Shown here one piece after another: positions 25,652-38,671 of a stretch of 64,000 nucleotides of DNA. The position numbers and the translations under genes are program-made. The notes under the pieces were generated by a model. The model did not search any database, was not told the DNA's origin, and worked only from the letters and a program-made list of their open reading frames with translations. The DNA comes from Chlorokybus atmophyticus (Eukaryota; Streptophyta; Chlorokybophyceae; Chlorokybales; Chlorokybaceae). How positions within the stretch are numbered: position 1 is the first letter of the stretch; each line of letters starts with the position of its first letter. The stretch covers positions 317,032 through 381,031 of the forward strand of contig RHPI01003124.1 of NCBI GenBank assembly GCA_009103225.1, in the 5' to 3' direction.

Positions 25652-26514
25652 CGACAAGGACAATGAGGCCAACAACATGCACATGTTGAGGCTGAAAACC
25701 CTAACGCAGGTCTGGGCTTGGGGGCGGCGGCGGTGGCGGGAGTGGACGGCTGCCGCCGCCGAGGGCAGGGAGGGACTCAGTGAGGATCTAAACGAGGAGG
25801 ACGACGAGGAACAGGAGGAGTGCAAGGAGGAGGCGCCATGGCGCCGGCAACTACTGTAAGTATTGCTTACCGCTATTTGGTTTTGCTTACTAGCAAGCGT
25901 CGTTGTGTAGTAGCTGAACAGTCAGACTCATGCTTAGGCCTGGGGTTAATGTGGAAATGCCATCCTGGGTGCTAGTGTACGAGTGTATCTGTAGGGATGA
26001 GTACATTGGTGACTTGACCATGAGGGGGCCACACAACCAATGCTGCATGTGCTTTGCTCGGCATGCTGTTGCTATCATCATCAAACACTTACTCAACTAG
26101 GTAGGTTTCAGTAATTACAGCAACATGACTCTGAGCAGCCCATGCATAGCTGCTCAGAATCAGTCTGTTGCTGCACAACCTGTGCTGTTGGTATTCAGTG
26201 AAGATTGCTCCATAATCTGCGTGGTTACATGCTGAACATTTTCTTCGCTCTGATTATCCCTGTCATTGCAGTCACCATGTGTCCGCAATTCACAGTACAT
26301 GATCCGTGATATAATCTGATTCACGGATCAACACGAGTGACAACATGATAAAACGTCCAGCACACAACCTCTCTTTACCAACGCTACACTGTGAACTCAC
26401 GCAAGCTGCGGTTGGTAACCTCGTATGCATTGCTCTGCGGTCAATTGCTGGTGAACAACATGCATGCACGCACAGCATGGACTCAGGCGCGTGCGAGACG
26501 CAAGACCTGATGCC
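25652..26514. promoter_or_regulatory. Shared intergenic region of divergent genes
   Basis: About 860 bases separate the starts of the UBE3D-like gene (minus) and NDUFB7 (plus), so it probably holds both promoters. It contains a GGC/GGA-rich tract at 25720-25850 that may include further UBE3D N-terminal coding sequence, and an inverted repeat near 26299-26332. No TATA box stands out. A diverged copy of this region is at 33.3-34.1 kb. Confidence 0.5.
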
Positions 26515-26790
26515 ATGGTCGAGGACGCTGAGTGTCTCTGTGCGTTTTTGCTGTGTGGTCCACAGGCGACCGAAGCGGAGATGAAGGCTGCAAAGCTTGA
26601 TATGATGTCGCGGGACGCGTGCGCGGGTCTGCTGATTCCGCTTAACAAGTGCCGGCGAGCGACATTTTATGCGCCGTGGAAGTGTGAGGACCTACGCCAT
26701 TCCTATGAAAAGTGCGAGTTTGACGAGTTCATGAAACGTGTCAAGGAGGTCGAGGCGAATCCCTCACTCAGAGACACCAAACTGGCTTAG
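26515..26790 (+). CDS. NDUFB7: NDUFB7 (complex I B18 subunit)
   Basis: Accessory subunit of mitochondrial NADH:ubiquinone oxidoreductase, imported to the intermembrane space and folded by the Mia40 disulfide relay. The single visible exon encodes 91 residues: EAEMKAAKLDMMSRDACAG, then the twin CX9C pair, C-AGLLIPLNK-C and C-EDLRHSYEK-C, separated by RRATFYAPWK. It ends EFDEFMKRVKEVEANPSLRDTKLA. The spacing of all four cysteines matches the family. The ATG at 26515 is the nearest in-frame start. A short intron could remove the residues between VEDAE and ATEAE (a GTGGTCCACAG acceptor precedes GCGACC), so the extreme N-terminus is uncertain. No myristoylation glycine at position 2 is seen (MVED), unlike the mammalian protein. 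Confidence 0.92.
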   Translation: MVEDAECLCAFLLCGPQATEAEMKAAKLDMMSRDACAGLLIPLNKCRRATFYAPWKCEDLRHSYEKCEFDEFMKRVKEVEANPSLRDTKLA

Positions 26791-27144
26791 GAGTTGATTC
26801 ATTGATTGTTTCGCACGCACATGCATTGGTGGTTGTCGTGTAACCTGCACAAACACCTAGCTTACTATTGAAGTGGATCACTCTATTAAGACAGCCAATG
26901 CGGAGCAGGGCATTGTGGCTAACCACAACCACATCATGGTTTGCAGCAAACTGTTGGCAGAAAGACATTATGTGATTCGGGCATACACTGCCAGTTGCAG
27001 CAGTAACCATGTCTGCGAAGACATCCCATAGCATTACATTTGTGCGGGAAGCACTGATGCACACAACCCGTTGGGTCCCTTTGTCAGTTTGACTCCTTGT
27101 GCAGCATCGTGTTGGTACAAGTATTACAACAATGCCAGCGAGTG
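26791..27144. other. Intergenic between converging genes
   Basis: 354 bases between the NDUFB7 stop and the GatB stop. Nothing is recognised beyond probable 3' UTRs. Confidence 0.6.
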
Positions 27145-30100
27145 CTAAGGTTTCAGCAACTTTTCAAATATTGCGCTGACATGCTGAGGGTTTGCTCGGC
27201 CTCCCGTCTTCTTCATGACTTGTCCTACAAAGAAGCCCAACAGCCGCACCCTCCCCGCACGCACTTGGGCAGCTTGAGCAGGGTTCTGATTCACCAGCTC
27301 CTCACACATGGCCTGGCCGGTGACATAAGGTGTTAACGTTAGCCTGTTGTTGACTTGGAGTGCAACGAGTGAAGCGCAGGGGCACACAACAACAATATCT
27401 GACCTGAAGAGTGTCTTCATCCGACAGCTGCTCGCCGCCACAGAGCTCCCTAACAAGCTCTTGCATAGCCCGAGCATCTTCGCTCATCATCGCTGCAGTC
27501 ACGAGCTTCGATTGACGACTGCTAATGACGCCGGAAGCCACCATCGCCAGCAGCTGCATGAAGGTTACGTATTGTCATGTACCAACAAGCACAGTAGAGA
27601 CACAAACTACACTTCTCATTCTTGTACATACACTCGTGTGCTCAACCCCCCACCCACCCCACCCTCACACCCGACTACTCCAACACACCCCTACGTGTGT
27701 GTGAGTATGTGCCCGCGCGCACACACGCACGTGCACATGCACCCACACAAGCACACACCAACCCACCTGAGCAGCACGTTGCGGCGAGGCTGACCCAGGC
27801 AAGCGGCTGAGACTCTTGTTGGCAGCGCGGGCGGCTCCGCATGCGTCGCCCATGATCCATTTGGCCACAGTTGAGGGGTTCAAAGGGCTGCTCTGCTGCT
27901 GCTCAGATAGGATGGATCTGAGGTATGAGACAGCTCCCGGCTCGGCCACGAGTGTCGTAGAGAGCGAGTCGCTCAAGCCGAACAACGATTGCAGTTGAAG
28001 AACGGTTTGGCTTGGCAACTCAGGAGTGGATTTGCGCAACTGTTGGAGATACTCCTTCGACAACACCTGAAGGCAGGGACATACGCATACGTGTGTGCGT
28101 GCAGGAGTGCGTATCTACACTTGTATGTATCTTTCTGCATCAGCGCACGAGAGTGTGCAAGTATGTGCACGCGCATGCACGTGTGTGCACATGCATGCGT
28201 GCGTGCGTGCGTGCGTCCGTGCGTGGTTGCGCGTGCATTTCTGCATACACAGTGCAAACTTGGATGCGCAAAGTTACACAAATAATTACGAATATGCCAT
28301 CACGCACACACGTGCGTCAGCAGATACATCCATGCATGGCTGTCAAAGCAATCAACTGCTGTGGTAACATACCAAGTGAGGCAGGTCGGGCTCAGGCATA
28401 AATCGATAGTCCAGAGAGCTTTCCTTGGTGCGCATAGATACTGTCCGGCCCGTAATGGGATCGAATGACCTCGTCTCCGACTCCACGGCAACACCTGCCA
28501 GAAGTGCATCGCTGTGCCGCTGAGCTTCAAAGTCGATGGCGCGGGCAATATTGCGAATGCTGTTGAGATTCTTCACCTGCATTGTGGATACGCAAAGTCC
28601 GAACATGGTGCTATCGTACATGGGCTTGTTACAGTTCCAATATGAGCGCGTGCGCGCGTATGTACACGTGTACACACATGTGCGTGTGCTTGAAAACCAT
28701 ACCTATGATTGTCAATCAATCAGGGTATATGCGCAGGAGCTTGCGCATGCACACGCACACGATTGCGCATGCACATGTCTTATCGCTTACACAGGTACAC
28801 TCGCAAAAAAGAAAAATGTCAACGTGCAGTACCTCACAGCGTGCGGTATGCCGCCCATCAGCAAGCTTAACGGACACATTTACGTCAACCCGCAGGGAGC
28901 CCTCCTGTTCCCAGTCACACAAATTCAATTTACATGCTGGCAAAGCTTCTTCAAAGCTGGATGACATTGACACCAACCTCCATGTTGCCATCGCTTGTGC
29001 CAATGTGACGTAGGAGATTTTGCATGTCACGCACGAAAGCGGCTGCATGCGTGCCGGACCGCATATCCGGTGCCGTAACAATCTGATTGTTGCAGTAGTG
29101 AAGAGCAAGAACAACAATGTTCATGGACTTTGGGGGTCAACTGTATGCATGTACCTCCATCAGTGCTGTCCCGGCCCGGTTCAAATCAACTAAAGCATAC
29201 TGCTGGTCGGGCTCGTAGCTACTTTTTCCTGTGTCCTGCTCCAGCTGTCCTAAAGCACAAGCTTGGGGATCATACATCATGAAATTGGCATGCATGCATG
29301 CATGCATGCATTGAAGGTGGACTGAGGTGCTATGCTTGCCTGTACTCTCTCAATTCGGACGGGCAAGGCAGGCTGCCCCTTGTCTAAATGGACTTGAAGC
29401 GAGCCGCCAATTACAATTGGAGAACGCTGCTGTGTTATCTGGTACCACGAAACCAGTTGTTGACATGTTTGTACATATATCTACGGGCAGATGGCTGTTT
29501 GTTGCACTAATCACCACTCAACTACGCGATTGCATTGTGCGCTGGTGTGCCTGTACACGTGTGCCCAAGCTTACACCTCTAAACAGTCAGTAAAGCACAA
29601 CATTGTGCAATGCATACAACCAATATGCAGCTAAGGAGTGTGCGCTGCGGTGGTCAAGGCTGTTACACCACCATATACATCATGCACACCTGGAAACCGT
29701 GCGGCAAGTCAGGGTAAAAGTAGTGCTTGCGGTCAAAATGACACCTTTGTTGCACTGTACCGCCGATTGCGAAACCCGTGCGTACTGCTGCCTCCACGCA
29801 CTTGCGGTTGAGAACCTGATCACCATCATTGTAGTGAACATCATGCAACTTTGATTTTTGACACAACATTCACACATGCACACAATCCAATCTAGCAACA
29901 CCTACAGGCAAGGTGCCCGGTATCGCAGCGTCAAACAAGGCAACATTGCTGTTGGGCTGTCGTCCAAAATCAGTTGATGCACCTGCCATAGAAAATGTGC
30001 CAAGCTCAGTATATACTCAAACAAGTCAAACATGCTCCAAACAGGTAAGCATGTGCGCATTAGCTTTGTGTAAATGGCATGGCGTGTAGGTGTGCATATG

Positions 30101-30367
30101 CGTGAGCGAGTGTATGTGTTGGCAAATGCGCGCCTGCGAGCGTGCACATGCATACATATGTGTGCATTCTCGTGTGTGGGCGTGTGTGTGCTTGCATGTG
30201 GGGCAAGCGTCTGTGCGCGTACCCGAGAATAGCTTCTGTCCAGCTGCTATTTGGCAATGAAGCTCCAGACCAACAACAGTCTCTGCAGCACTGGATGAAG
30301 CAGCGCGATGTAACCACTTTTGCAGGAGCAAGCTTGTTGGTGTTCTCTGGCACAATGCAGCAAGCAT
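27145..30367 (-). CDS. GATB: Organellar Glu-tRNA(Gln) amidotransferase subunit B
   Basis: GatB binds the mischarged tRNA and phosphorylates the glutamyl (or aspartyl) group for transamidation, within the GatCAB complex that makes Gln-tRNA(Gln) in mitochondria or plastids. The start at 30367 gives [20 protein letters not shown], a basic, hydroxylated presequence without acidic residues. Exons then follow in order: [21 protein letters not shown] (about 30240), [20 protein letters not shown] (about 29940), [13 protein letters not shown] (about 29700), the LDKGQ...VRIERV segment (about 29350-29440), [11 protein letters not shown] (about 29165), [19 protein letters not shown] (about 29030), [14 protein letters not shown] (about 28880), [20 protein letters not shown] (about 28540), [15 protein letters not shown] (about 28390), then the helical and YqeY-like tail domains (27780-28070, 27410-27555, 27145-27330), ending [18 protein letters not shown] and EKLLKP. 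All core motifs are present and in order, with about 12 exons. GT-rich microsatellites sit in several introns. Confidence 0.95.
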
Positions 30368-30417
30368 GCTTGCTGTTGTGCAAGCTCAGTGAAGACCTTC
30401 AACAACTCAGCTAGCTA

Positions 30418-31190
30418 TCATCGCCAGCTGGTCCTGCATATTGAACGATCCATGCTCAGACAACATTGAGCAAAATCCGGCACAAACAACGTGCTGGTGA
30501 AAAGTAGGCTACTACAAACGCAGCTCGTACTGTGCATTGCAGTAGAGTAAACAGCATGAGTGCGTGCATGTTCGAGCAACTGCTTCGTTTGCATTGACTG
30601 TGAGCTAGTAGAACTTAGGAAACAAAGCGAATTGACAGCTTTCAGCGAGTGCAACAAGAGCATGCATGCTAAGAGCTGTGCGAGTGACGTACTTGCAAAA
30701 GTGCAACGCCAACAACGAGCTGGCGACCAACCATGCTCCTACCTGGTTTCATACACCGCGCTTCACCCAGCTGCATGAAGCATTGGTGCTTGAGCCGCTC
30801 ATCAGCGCCCAACACAGCAAGCAGTAGATTTAACCATGCACAGATTGCGCGCAGAAACTTCAGGCTCGAACCTAATAGTCAGCTGTAAACATGGGGCGGG
30901 AGTGGCGGCGGCTGGTGGTGCCGCCGTCGTCTTCGTCGTTGTCGTTGCTGGCGCTGACGGCCTGCGGTGGGTGTGGGCTTGCAATCGGCGGAGTTGGAGC
31001 AATGTAAGGTGGCACCAACCATCAGGCAGTTTTGTGCATGACCGTGTGTGCTGAGCGCAGTTTCATAAGCCCGTTCACAAGCATCGTCAGTTTGGCTGGA
31101 TGGCACATTGCAACATCAAACGCTGCATTGTTGACACAGTAGTTGACTCTATGCTTGACACAAGCATTGGCATACACCTGCAAGTAAAGT
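30418..31190 (-). CDS. Probable gene of unknown function
   Basis: Several minus-strand segments look coding but I do not recognise the product. One exon (about 30740-30870) reads SSLKFLRAICAWLNLLLAVL followed by GADERLKHQCFMQLGEARC, bordered by AG and GTAGGA. Another (about 31060-31180) reads VYANACVKHRVNYCVNNAAF and continues VAMCHPAKLTMLVNGLMKLR. The composition suggests an all-helical repeat protein. The 3' exon may end at 30418, only 50 bases upstream of the GatB start. A further open segment at 31216-31400 could be an upstream exon. Limits and exon structure are tentative. Confidence 0.4.
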
Positions 31191-31604
31191 TAAGTAATAA
31201 AAGCTTGACCTATGCTCACACACACACATTTATCGCGGGACGCAGCATTCTGCAGCAGACACAAGCAGTCAGCCAGGCGACAGCAGCTACGCCCTGCAGA
31301 ATGGAGGCTGACTCAGTCTCAGGCAATGCCTTAACTGGCACTTTCATAAACACCGCAGTGGAAGACAGGCGTTTTCCCATTAAGTTGAGAGCATAATTGG
31401 AAGCATTGTTAGGCTCGAAGTGACAGACAGTAGGTTGTCTAATTTTATGTGCTTGCAATTTGACTCAACAGTCCACACTGTACTTTGTGCAAATGTTGAT
31501 GTATATATGCTTTCTACGGATGGCAATGCCAGGGGTCTGCAATTCCGGACATGATCAAGCCTGACTTTGCCAGCAGTCAGCAAGTAGCTTTTGCCTTTGC
31601 CACG

Positions 31605-33130
31605 CAGCAGTGAAGCAAGACGGCGTCAAGCTCGGTGCGCATGAGGTGGTTGTTGCGCCCTCGCCTATTGCTGTTGCTGTTGATGCGTCCACCAATGGAA
31701 TTGACACCGATGAGTTCACCTCTCGCGGCCTTCACAACATCAACGACATAAACGGGATCCCACTGAAGCGGATGCGCCGGTTCTGTTTACAACCTTTCAA
31801 AGCCACTCAGACTCCGAGAAGAAAGGCCCTCAGGTGTGGCTGCACGCGCGCTTGTACGTGTGTGTGTGTGTGTGCTTGTGTGTGAGTATGCACTTGTTCT
31901 TTGCAAGCAACATCACATACAGCAAGCTGCAAACTGTACACAGCATATAGTCATCCTTGCTGTCTGCAGGCTCTCACCATTGCTGTCTCAATCCCGGGCT
32001 CTCACCACCTGCATGGAACACCCGAGCGGCTGGTGGCGTTGCCACTGACCAAGGGTGAGGGCGTCTTGCTGAGCCGTATCGCTGTATGTATGGACAACTT
32101 GGACGTCTTTGAGCACCTTGTAGACTCTCCGCTCTGGCTGTTTGGCTCCGTATGACCCAACATCCACGCATGGGGTATTCAGGCTCAACGGAGCCGAGAT
32201 GTGGGTGGAGGACGTGTCAAGAACTCTGATCACCTATGTTCATGTATGCGCGCGCGCGTGTGTCCAATTTGTTGTGAACGTTATGTTTTTGCTTTGCCTA
32301 CATAAGTTTGCGTGCAACAGGGTAAAGACTCGCTTTGGGTAGCCGAAAAGATTGTTCCGAATTGTTTTCCATGTTGGGTCCAACTCCATTCGAAGTGTCT
32401 GCACAGTACGGGCACATTACTGGCACAAGCATGCTGCAGTACTTCTCCATCGCCAGCGCAGACGGAACCACCGTGAAGCCGATGGCAATGCAACTGAAGC
32501 AGGTTTGCAACATTGGGTTGCATTGTGGCGTGTTCGGCAACACGCGCTCTCATCAGTTGTCTGCAGGCTTTGACGAGCACAACTTGCCTTGCGACGTGCT
32601 GTGGCTGCATATTGAACACATCAATGGCAAGAAGTACATGACATGGGAGTCCCATGGTGGGACTCGCGAGCACTTTGACAGCCCGTGGAGATGCAGCAGG
32701 TAACAGCTTTGTCTGCATGCCGTTGGCATTCTGCCAGTAGTTGCTTGATGATTTGCTAATTGCTGCTAGTCGTTGTTGCTTATCACTGCAAGTTAGTGAT
32801 CATCAATCCCCACGTAAAACGGGACAGCAACTTTACATTGTATTCGAAAGTTACATCCAAAGGCTACTATGGCAAGGATGCCGACGGCGACGTAAGGCAA
32901 ACCACATGAATTCTCACTCATGCTAGTCATTGCACATCTGCTTCGTGCATTCGCATTTACATGATGAAACACTGACTATCATATGTCGATGCAGGAGTAT
33001 GACAGTAAGGTGGTGCTGGCCAGGCTTAAGCTCTTATCTGGATGTGCTGAACTCGACCATCCTGGTGGGCAGACAAGTCCCTCAGCTTCTACCAAGGAAG
33101 CACCGAGCATCTGTACGTATGGAATGAAAG
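31605..33130 (+). pseudogene. Glucosidase II alpha (GH31) pseudogene
   Basis: Remains of the ER alpha-glucosidase that trims glucose from N-glycans during calnexin-cycle folding. Recognisable blocks occur in order: FTTFQSHSDSEKKGPQ (about 31790), VSIPGSHHLHGTPERL (31980-32030), DVFEHLVDSPLWLFGSV (32100-32150), STHGVFRLNGAEMWVEDVS (32160-32215), FSMLGPTPFEVSAQYGHITG (about 32350-32420), GFDEHNLPCDVLWLHIEHIN (about 32570-32630), NPHVKRDSNFTLYSKVTSKG (about 32810-32870), WCWPGLSSYLDVLN (about 33015-33055), then FYQGSTEHLYVWNE (about 33085-33130). Introns survive, for example a GTAAGG donor near 32892, so it is not a processed copy. The reading frame breaks at about 31755, 32152, 32450, 32685 and 33060. 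The conserved W-x-D in the IWLDIEH block is changed to LWLHIEH. The sequence stops just before the WNDMNEP catalytic nucleophile motif. It cannot encode an active enzyme as it stands. Confidence 0.88.
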
Positions 33131-34180
33131 AACTGTCGGCGGACAGTGGATAGATGCGGCAGCGCCTTGCCATGGACAGACCACCTGCTGCTCCCCCCTG
33201 TGCTCGCGAACGACTGCATAGACAATGCCGCTGACAACGAAGACGAGGACAACTGGCACGACTGCACTCCCCAATCCTAGCACAGCGCTATGTGCTTATG
33301 CTTGGCGGCGGTGGCGTTGGAGAGGGCGGCTGCCGCCGCTGTCGAGGGCATCGGAAGGGGATCAGGGAGGCCGGCAACAAGATCGACAAGGAGGAACAGG
33401 AGGAGTGCAAGCTCGAGGAGGAGGGCGTTTGCATACAGCTGTTTGGAAGCAATTTGGCCTGCGTTTTTTGGTTGTTTCTATTCTGCTTGTCCCAAATCCA
33501 TGTCCAGGCTAGGCATGCATTGATTATGCCAGTACGAATGCTTTGAGCATGAATACGTCTCGTTGAGCATGGGAACGTTGGTGGTGAGTTGATGATCATG
33601 AGAGGGGCTGACAACCAGTGCTGTGCTTTCCTTGGCATGGTGTCCTTATTATCAAGTGCCGCTCACACGATTTGAGGATGGTTCACCGCAGCGTTTGAAT
33701 AAACATAGGTGGCAGCAGCCAATGCATATTTGCTCAGGCTCATAATAGTATTGCACAACCAAGTTGTCTCGATACCATGCGGGTTGCTTGTGCTTACACA
33801 TGCTCAAGAGTCATCAGTTTTATTGACCATTGCCGTTGGATGCATTGTGTATACGCACATTGTACACTACATGTCCTCTCATGTGGAGTGCTCGGCTTGT
33901 ATAGCACTACATGTGTCATGTTCGGACTCATAGGACAATCTATCTGTACAGGACACAGCCTCTCGTTATCAGCGCTACGTTGTTCTTATGCAAGCTGCAT
34001 TAGTGAACTAGCACACATTGCTCTGCGGTTAGCTTTATTGAAAGACTTGCACGGCATGAAGCAAGGCACACGCACTCACGCCAGCAGTTGTTCAGCGGAA
34101 TTAGCAGCGCGCGTTCTGCACAACATGTCCAGCTTTGCCGCCTTCACCTCCTCGTCAATCACCTGCGGGAACAGCCAGCG
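33131..34180. pseudogene. Diverged partial copy of the UBE3D-NDUFB7 locus
   Basis: The region matches 25545 to about 26640. At 33131-33260 the minus strand reads SSRWSVHGKALPHLSTVR, paralleling RRWAVHAEVVPHLRTVR of the UBE3D-like gene. At 33300-33430 the plus strand shares the GGCGGCGGTGGCG and GAGGAACAGGAGGAGTGCAAG blocks with 25720-25830. At about 33930-34030 it shares CATTGCTCTGCGGT and flanks with about 26350-26450. All of these are in the same orientation. The NDUFB7 exon piece (about 34085-34175), however, is inverted: on the minus strand it reads EEVKAAKLDMLCRTRA, matching EAEMKAAKLDMMSRDA. No complete gene survives. Confidence 0.75.
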
Positions 34181-35385
<1,205 letters not shown>

Positions 35386-35420
35386 TAGGGGGACGGAGGG
35401 GGGAGGGGCAGAAAGAGGGG

Positions 35421-38400
35421 GAGAGGGAGGGGTGCATTCACACTGCGTGCTGCTGCACAACCACCCCATTGCGCCGTGCATCCGAGTACTAATGCTGCTA
35501 CTGTGCTGGACACAGGTAAATACAATTGCGTGCATGCATGTGTGTGTCACGGGGCAATAGTGAAGGTAGGTAGGTAGCAACCAACCCGGTGGTAACTGTG
35601 AGTGTAATGGTGTTAGTATGCGGTTTATGCATGTGGGTGACACGTTTAGCATAGGGCTCATGCGTGCCACAACCCCTGCATCCCATATGTTGTACACCCC
35701 ATGCCCTGGTTGGCGCCGCCGTCCCATGCCAGAGGCCAGCTCGCTCATGCTGTTTTGGTGAGCGGCTACCCTATGCTAAGGCATAGGGCGTGCATGTCGC
35801 CTTGAGTGTGGTGTAAAGTGCTAGTGACAGTGTATAGATGCGTGGTTGGTGGTCTTGCATGAGTGTGGCGTGGTTAGGTGGGTGCTTGACTGGGAGCACC
35901 CTGCATGTGTAAGTGCTTGCATAGCCGTAGTTAGTGCCCATCCCCGACCATACAGAGCATTGTATAGACGAGACAGGCATCATGTCATCACCAAAGTTGA
36001 TCTGGCAAGCCATACAAGCTCAAATGCTGGACGTGCATTTGCATTGGCAACTACCAGATGCTGCGACGCATACGCAACAAAGTGAAGCGCATTCTGCACA
36101 CTGCCTGTTCCTGTCCTCAATTCAAGACCATCACGTCATCCGCGTCATCTACTTGCTCAATGGTTCCAAAAAATGCTACGTGGGCATGACAGTCACTACG
36201 GCATTCAAGCGCTTCCAAGGGCACTGGCGTGCTGCACGTCACGACAACGCTACATTGTTAGAGCTGACAATGCGTACCCTGCCTGTGGATGCATGGGGTG
36301 TTTCGCCATTGGAGTCCATACCCCCTTGGCCGAGAGAAAGCAATACAGCCTGGCACCACCGTGCTGCACAGAACGAGTGGCTCTGGACCCAACGCCCAAG
36401 GACGGCTGTGCCGCGCGGCTACAACGTAGACACGCCCCTTATAGGCGTGCCAGACTGCCACACTGGCGGCGTCAACAACTGCGTCACCAAGTATAACCAC
36501 TGCACCATGAACAGCCTGGCAGAGTGTTCGGCTACAGGGACTTTTTCCATCGAATCCAACGGCTAGCTGAACGTATGCAGACAGCTCAGTTTACCCTCGC
36601 CACCCTACTCAACTTTAAGCTGAAAAACTTACACAACCTGGTAACGGTGCTGCAGCAAACAGCACCAGAGGACCTGCACGTGCTGCCGGGCCGTGCGCAA
36701 GCTTTGAAAGGAACAAACCACCGCCTGCTGCTGAACTATCCCACGGCACAAACCGCCTGCTGCTGAACTATCCCACGGCACAAACCCGCAATGCTCGCTT
36801 GCTGGTAGCATGTCCGTTTGCAAATGGAGCGGCAGACGCATTGCAGCTGCAAACACAACCGTCACACCCCACGGTGCTGGACACATTGCCAAGACAAGTA
36901 CAAGGACGACTAGGCCAACCCCTAGTGGTGTGGCGTTGCAGCCAGACAATAGGGCGCATGCTATGCAACCGGACCAAAGATATACCGCAATCCACCGCCC
37001 AGCAACAAGTGCAAGTCATGAAGATGGAGGACTGCATCTGCACCTCACTGCGTTGGAGGGAGCAAGTACATGCACAGTTACATCACGTGGTCACCTGCGA
37101 CTACAACAGGCTGACAGAGTCACAGGTGCTGCGTGACGCGCTGCACAGAGGCAGCAAGTTCCGCAGCCAGATGCCCGCAGATACGGACGTGTGCTTTGCC
37201 AGCAACCTCGAGGATCACTGAGGACAGCCGTTCATCCTGCAGCAGTGGCAGACAACGTTCATGGCCTTGGTACGACAGCGTGCAGCGGAGATCACCGCCT
37301 CCCCTTGTGATTAGTCCCAAAGCAGCCAATCACAGACAGTGACAACGTGGGATGCTGTGGTCATTGCGACAGCTGCAGCGTCACTTCATCATCACAGAAG
37401 TGGACAAATGCAGCGGCACCCTCGTCGCTGTATGCAAGAAGTACTATCTGCTGTGCTTGACGGAGGAGCTATGTACAAATACATACGAGCGTGAAGATGC
37501 ACCACCCCACTCGGTGTTGTAGCAGCACGCTGACTGCAACAACACCCATAATTTCCATACCTCCAAGCCGCAGCAAACCCCGAAGCTACCGCATCTGTAC
37601 ATGATGTTTAAACTGCACAATGACCCACCAAAGCCCCGCTTAATAGCGGCAGCCTCAGAGACCTCTTTGACAGATGCCAGCGTGTGGTTGACAAGGGCGT
37701 ACCAGAGCATGATCCCCATCTGGCATGACTTGTGGGCGGAGACAATAGGTCTGCCCGATGTGCCATACAGCTGGATGATCACTGACCACCTGGCATTCGG
37801 CCGACTGCAATAGGTATTGAACACCACTCGCACAGCCAGAGACAAGCGCCAGCATCTGCAAATGCAGACTTTTGACTTCACTACGTTGTATCCACAGATT
37901 CATCACCAAGATTTGCGGCACCGCATGAGGCGTTTGCTGATGCCACGTTCGACATGCAGTGGAAGCGGCGGCATGCAACCCACTTGCATCTCAACGTCCA
38001 ATTGGATGGTTCAGTTAAACAGCAATGGACTGCAAACGCGCATTACCACACAGACGATGACGCCGCAAGGCGCACATGCACAGCGCAGTCACTCAGTGAT
38101 ATGCTGCACTACGTGCTGCAGAGACGTCCGTACAAGTAGCGAACTGTACAGGCAGCAGCGAGGAATACCATGGGCAATACCGCAGGAGTGCATTTAGCCA
38201 ATGGCTATTTGCTAGTGTACGAGCTGGACTTCATTCACCGCCTACGCATGCAAGGTTACGCGGAGTTGGTGGGACAATGTGCACGTGGCACCTCTGCAAA
38301 CATGTGAAGGCTGAGCTCAGTGGCGCTGCCAACTATACTTTGTGGCGGGCCTACACGAGTGCGGTGTATTGGCAAGAAGACCTTGTGCAGGAACTTGCAG

Positions 38401-38671
38401 CTCTGGAAGTCAGCGGCCTCACACATCGCAGCAGTGGCCCTGCTTCAACTTCAACATCCGCGCAGTTCAAGCACATGCGCGCTGCCCACGCCGTCGTGCG
38501 AGTGGAAGACAGCCCCCTCTAAACCACAGTCACAGGTGCGGCAAGGAGGGGCACTTCATGCGGGTATGCCCGATGCCACGCGCTGATGCTAGTTGCAACC
38601 ACTGCGGCATGGAGGGGCATCTCAAATATGTTTGCTACACGTTGCATTTCAAATGCAACGTGTAGCAAACA
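35421..38671 (+). mobile_element. Penelope-like element, permuted GIY-YIG, copy 1
   Basis: Retroelement with the endonuclease upstream of the reverse transcriptase. At 36117-36440 a GIY-YIG domain reads RVIYLLNGSKKCYVGMTVTT followed by FKRFQGHW. A tandem 32-bp repeat lies at 36721-36785. At 37370-37490 comes FIITEVDKCSGTLVAVCKKY, matching the Penelope RT entry motif. At 37590-38120 comes the palm: KLPHLYMMFKLHNDPPKPRL, then TFDFTTLYPQI, the motif A aspartate. Near 38160-38230 the motif B-like stretch MGNTAGVHLANGYLL is followed by ELDFIHRLRMQGYAEL. I see no YxDD-type motif C. CCHC knuckles follow at 38530-38650 (CGKEGHFMRVC; CNHCGMEGHLKYVC). Numerous stops and frame changes show that it is inactive. 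N-terminal GIY-YIG placement is known from the Chlamys group of Penelope-like elements in algae and protists. Confidence 0.85.
38629..38671. repeat. Perfect hairpin, 21-nt arms, 1-nt loop
   Basis: The arms at 38629-38649 and 38651-38671 are exact reverse complements around a C. The hairpin lies at the end of the CCHC-knuckle frame and supplies its stop. An identical hairpin lies at 59742-59784 in copy 2. Confidence 0.96.

Noticed and set aside
26397-26648. Minus-strand open frame antisense to NDUFB7
   Set aside because: It is the shadow of the twin CX9C coding exon.
28190-28230. GCGT/GT-rich runs in introns of several genes as regulatory elements
   Set aside because: They look like ordinary microsatellites repeated in many introns; no evidence of function.
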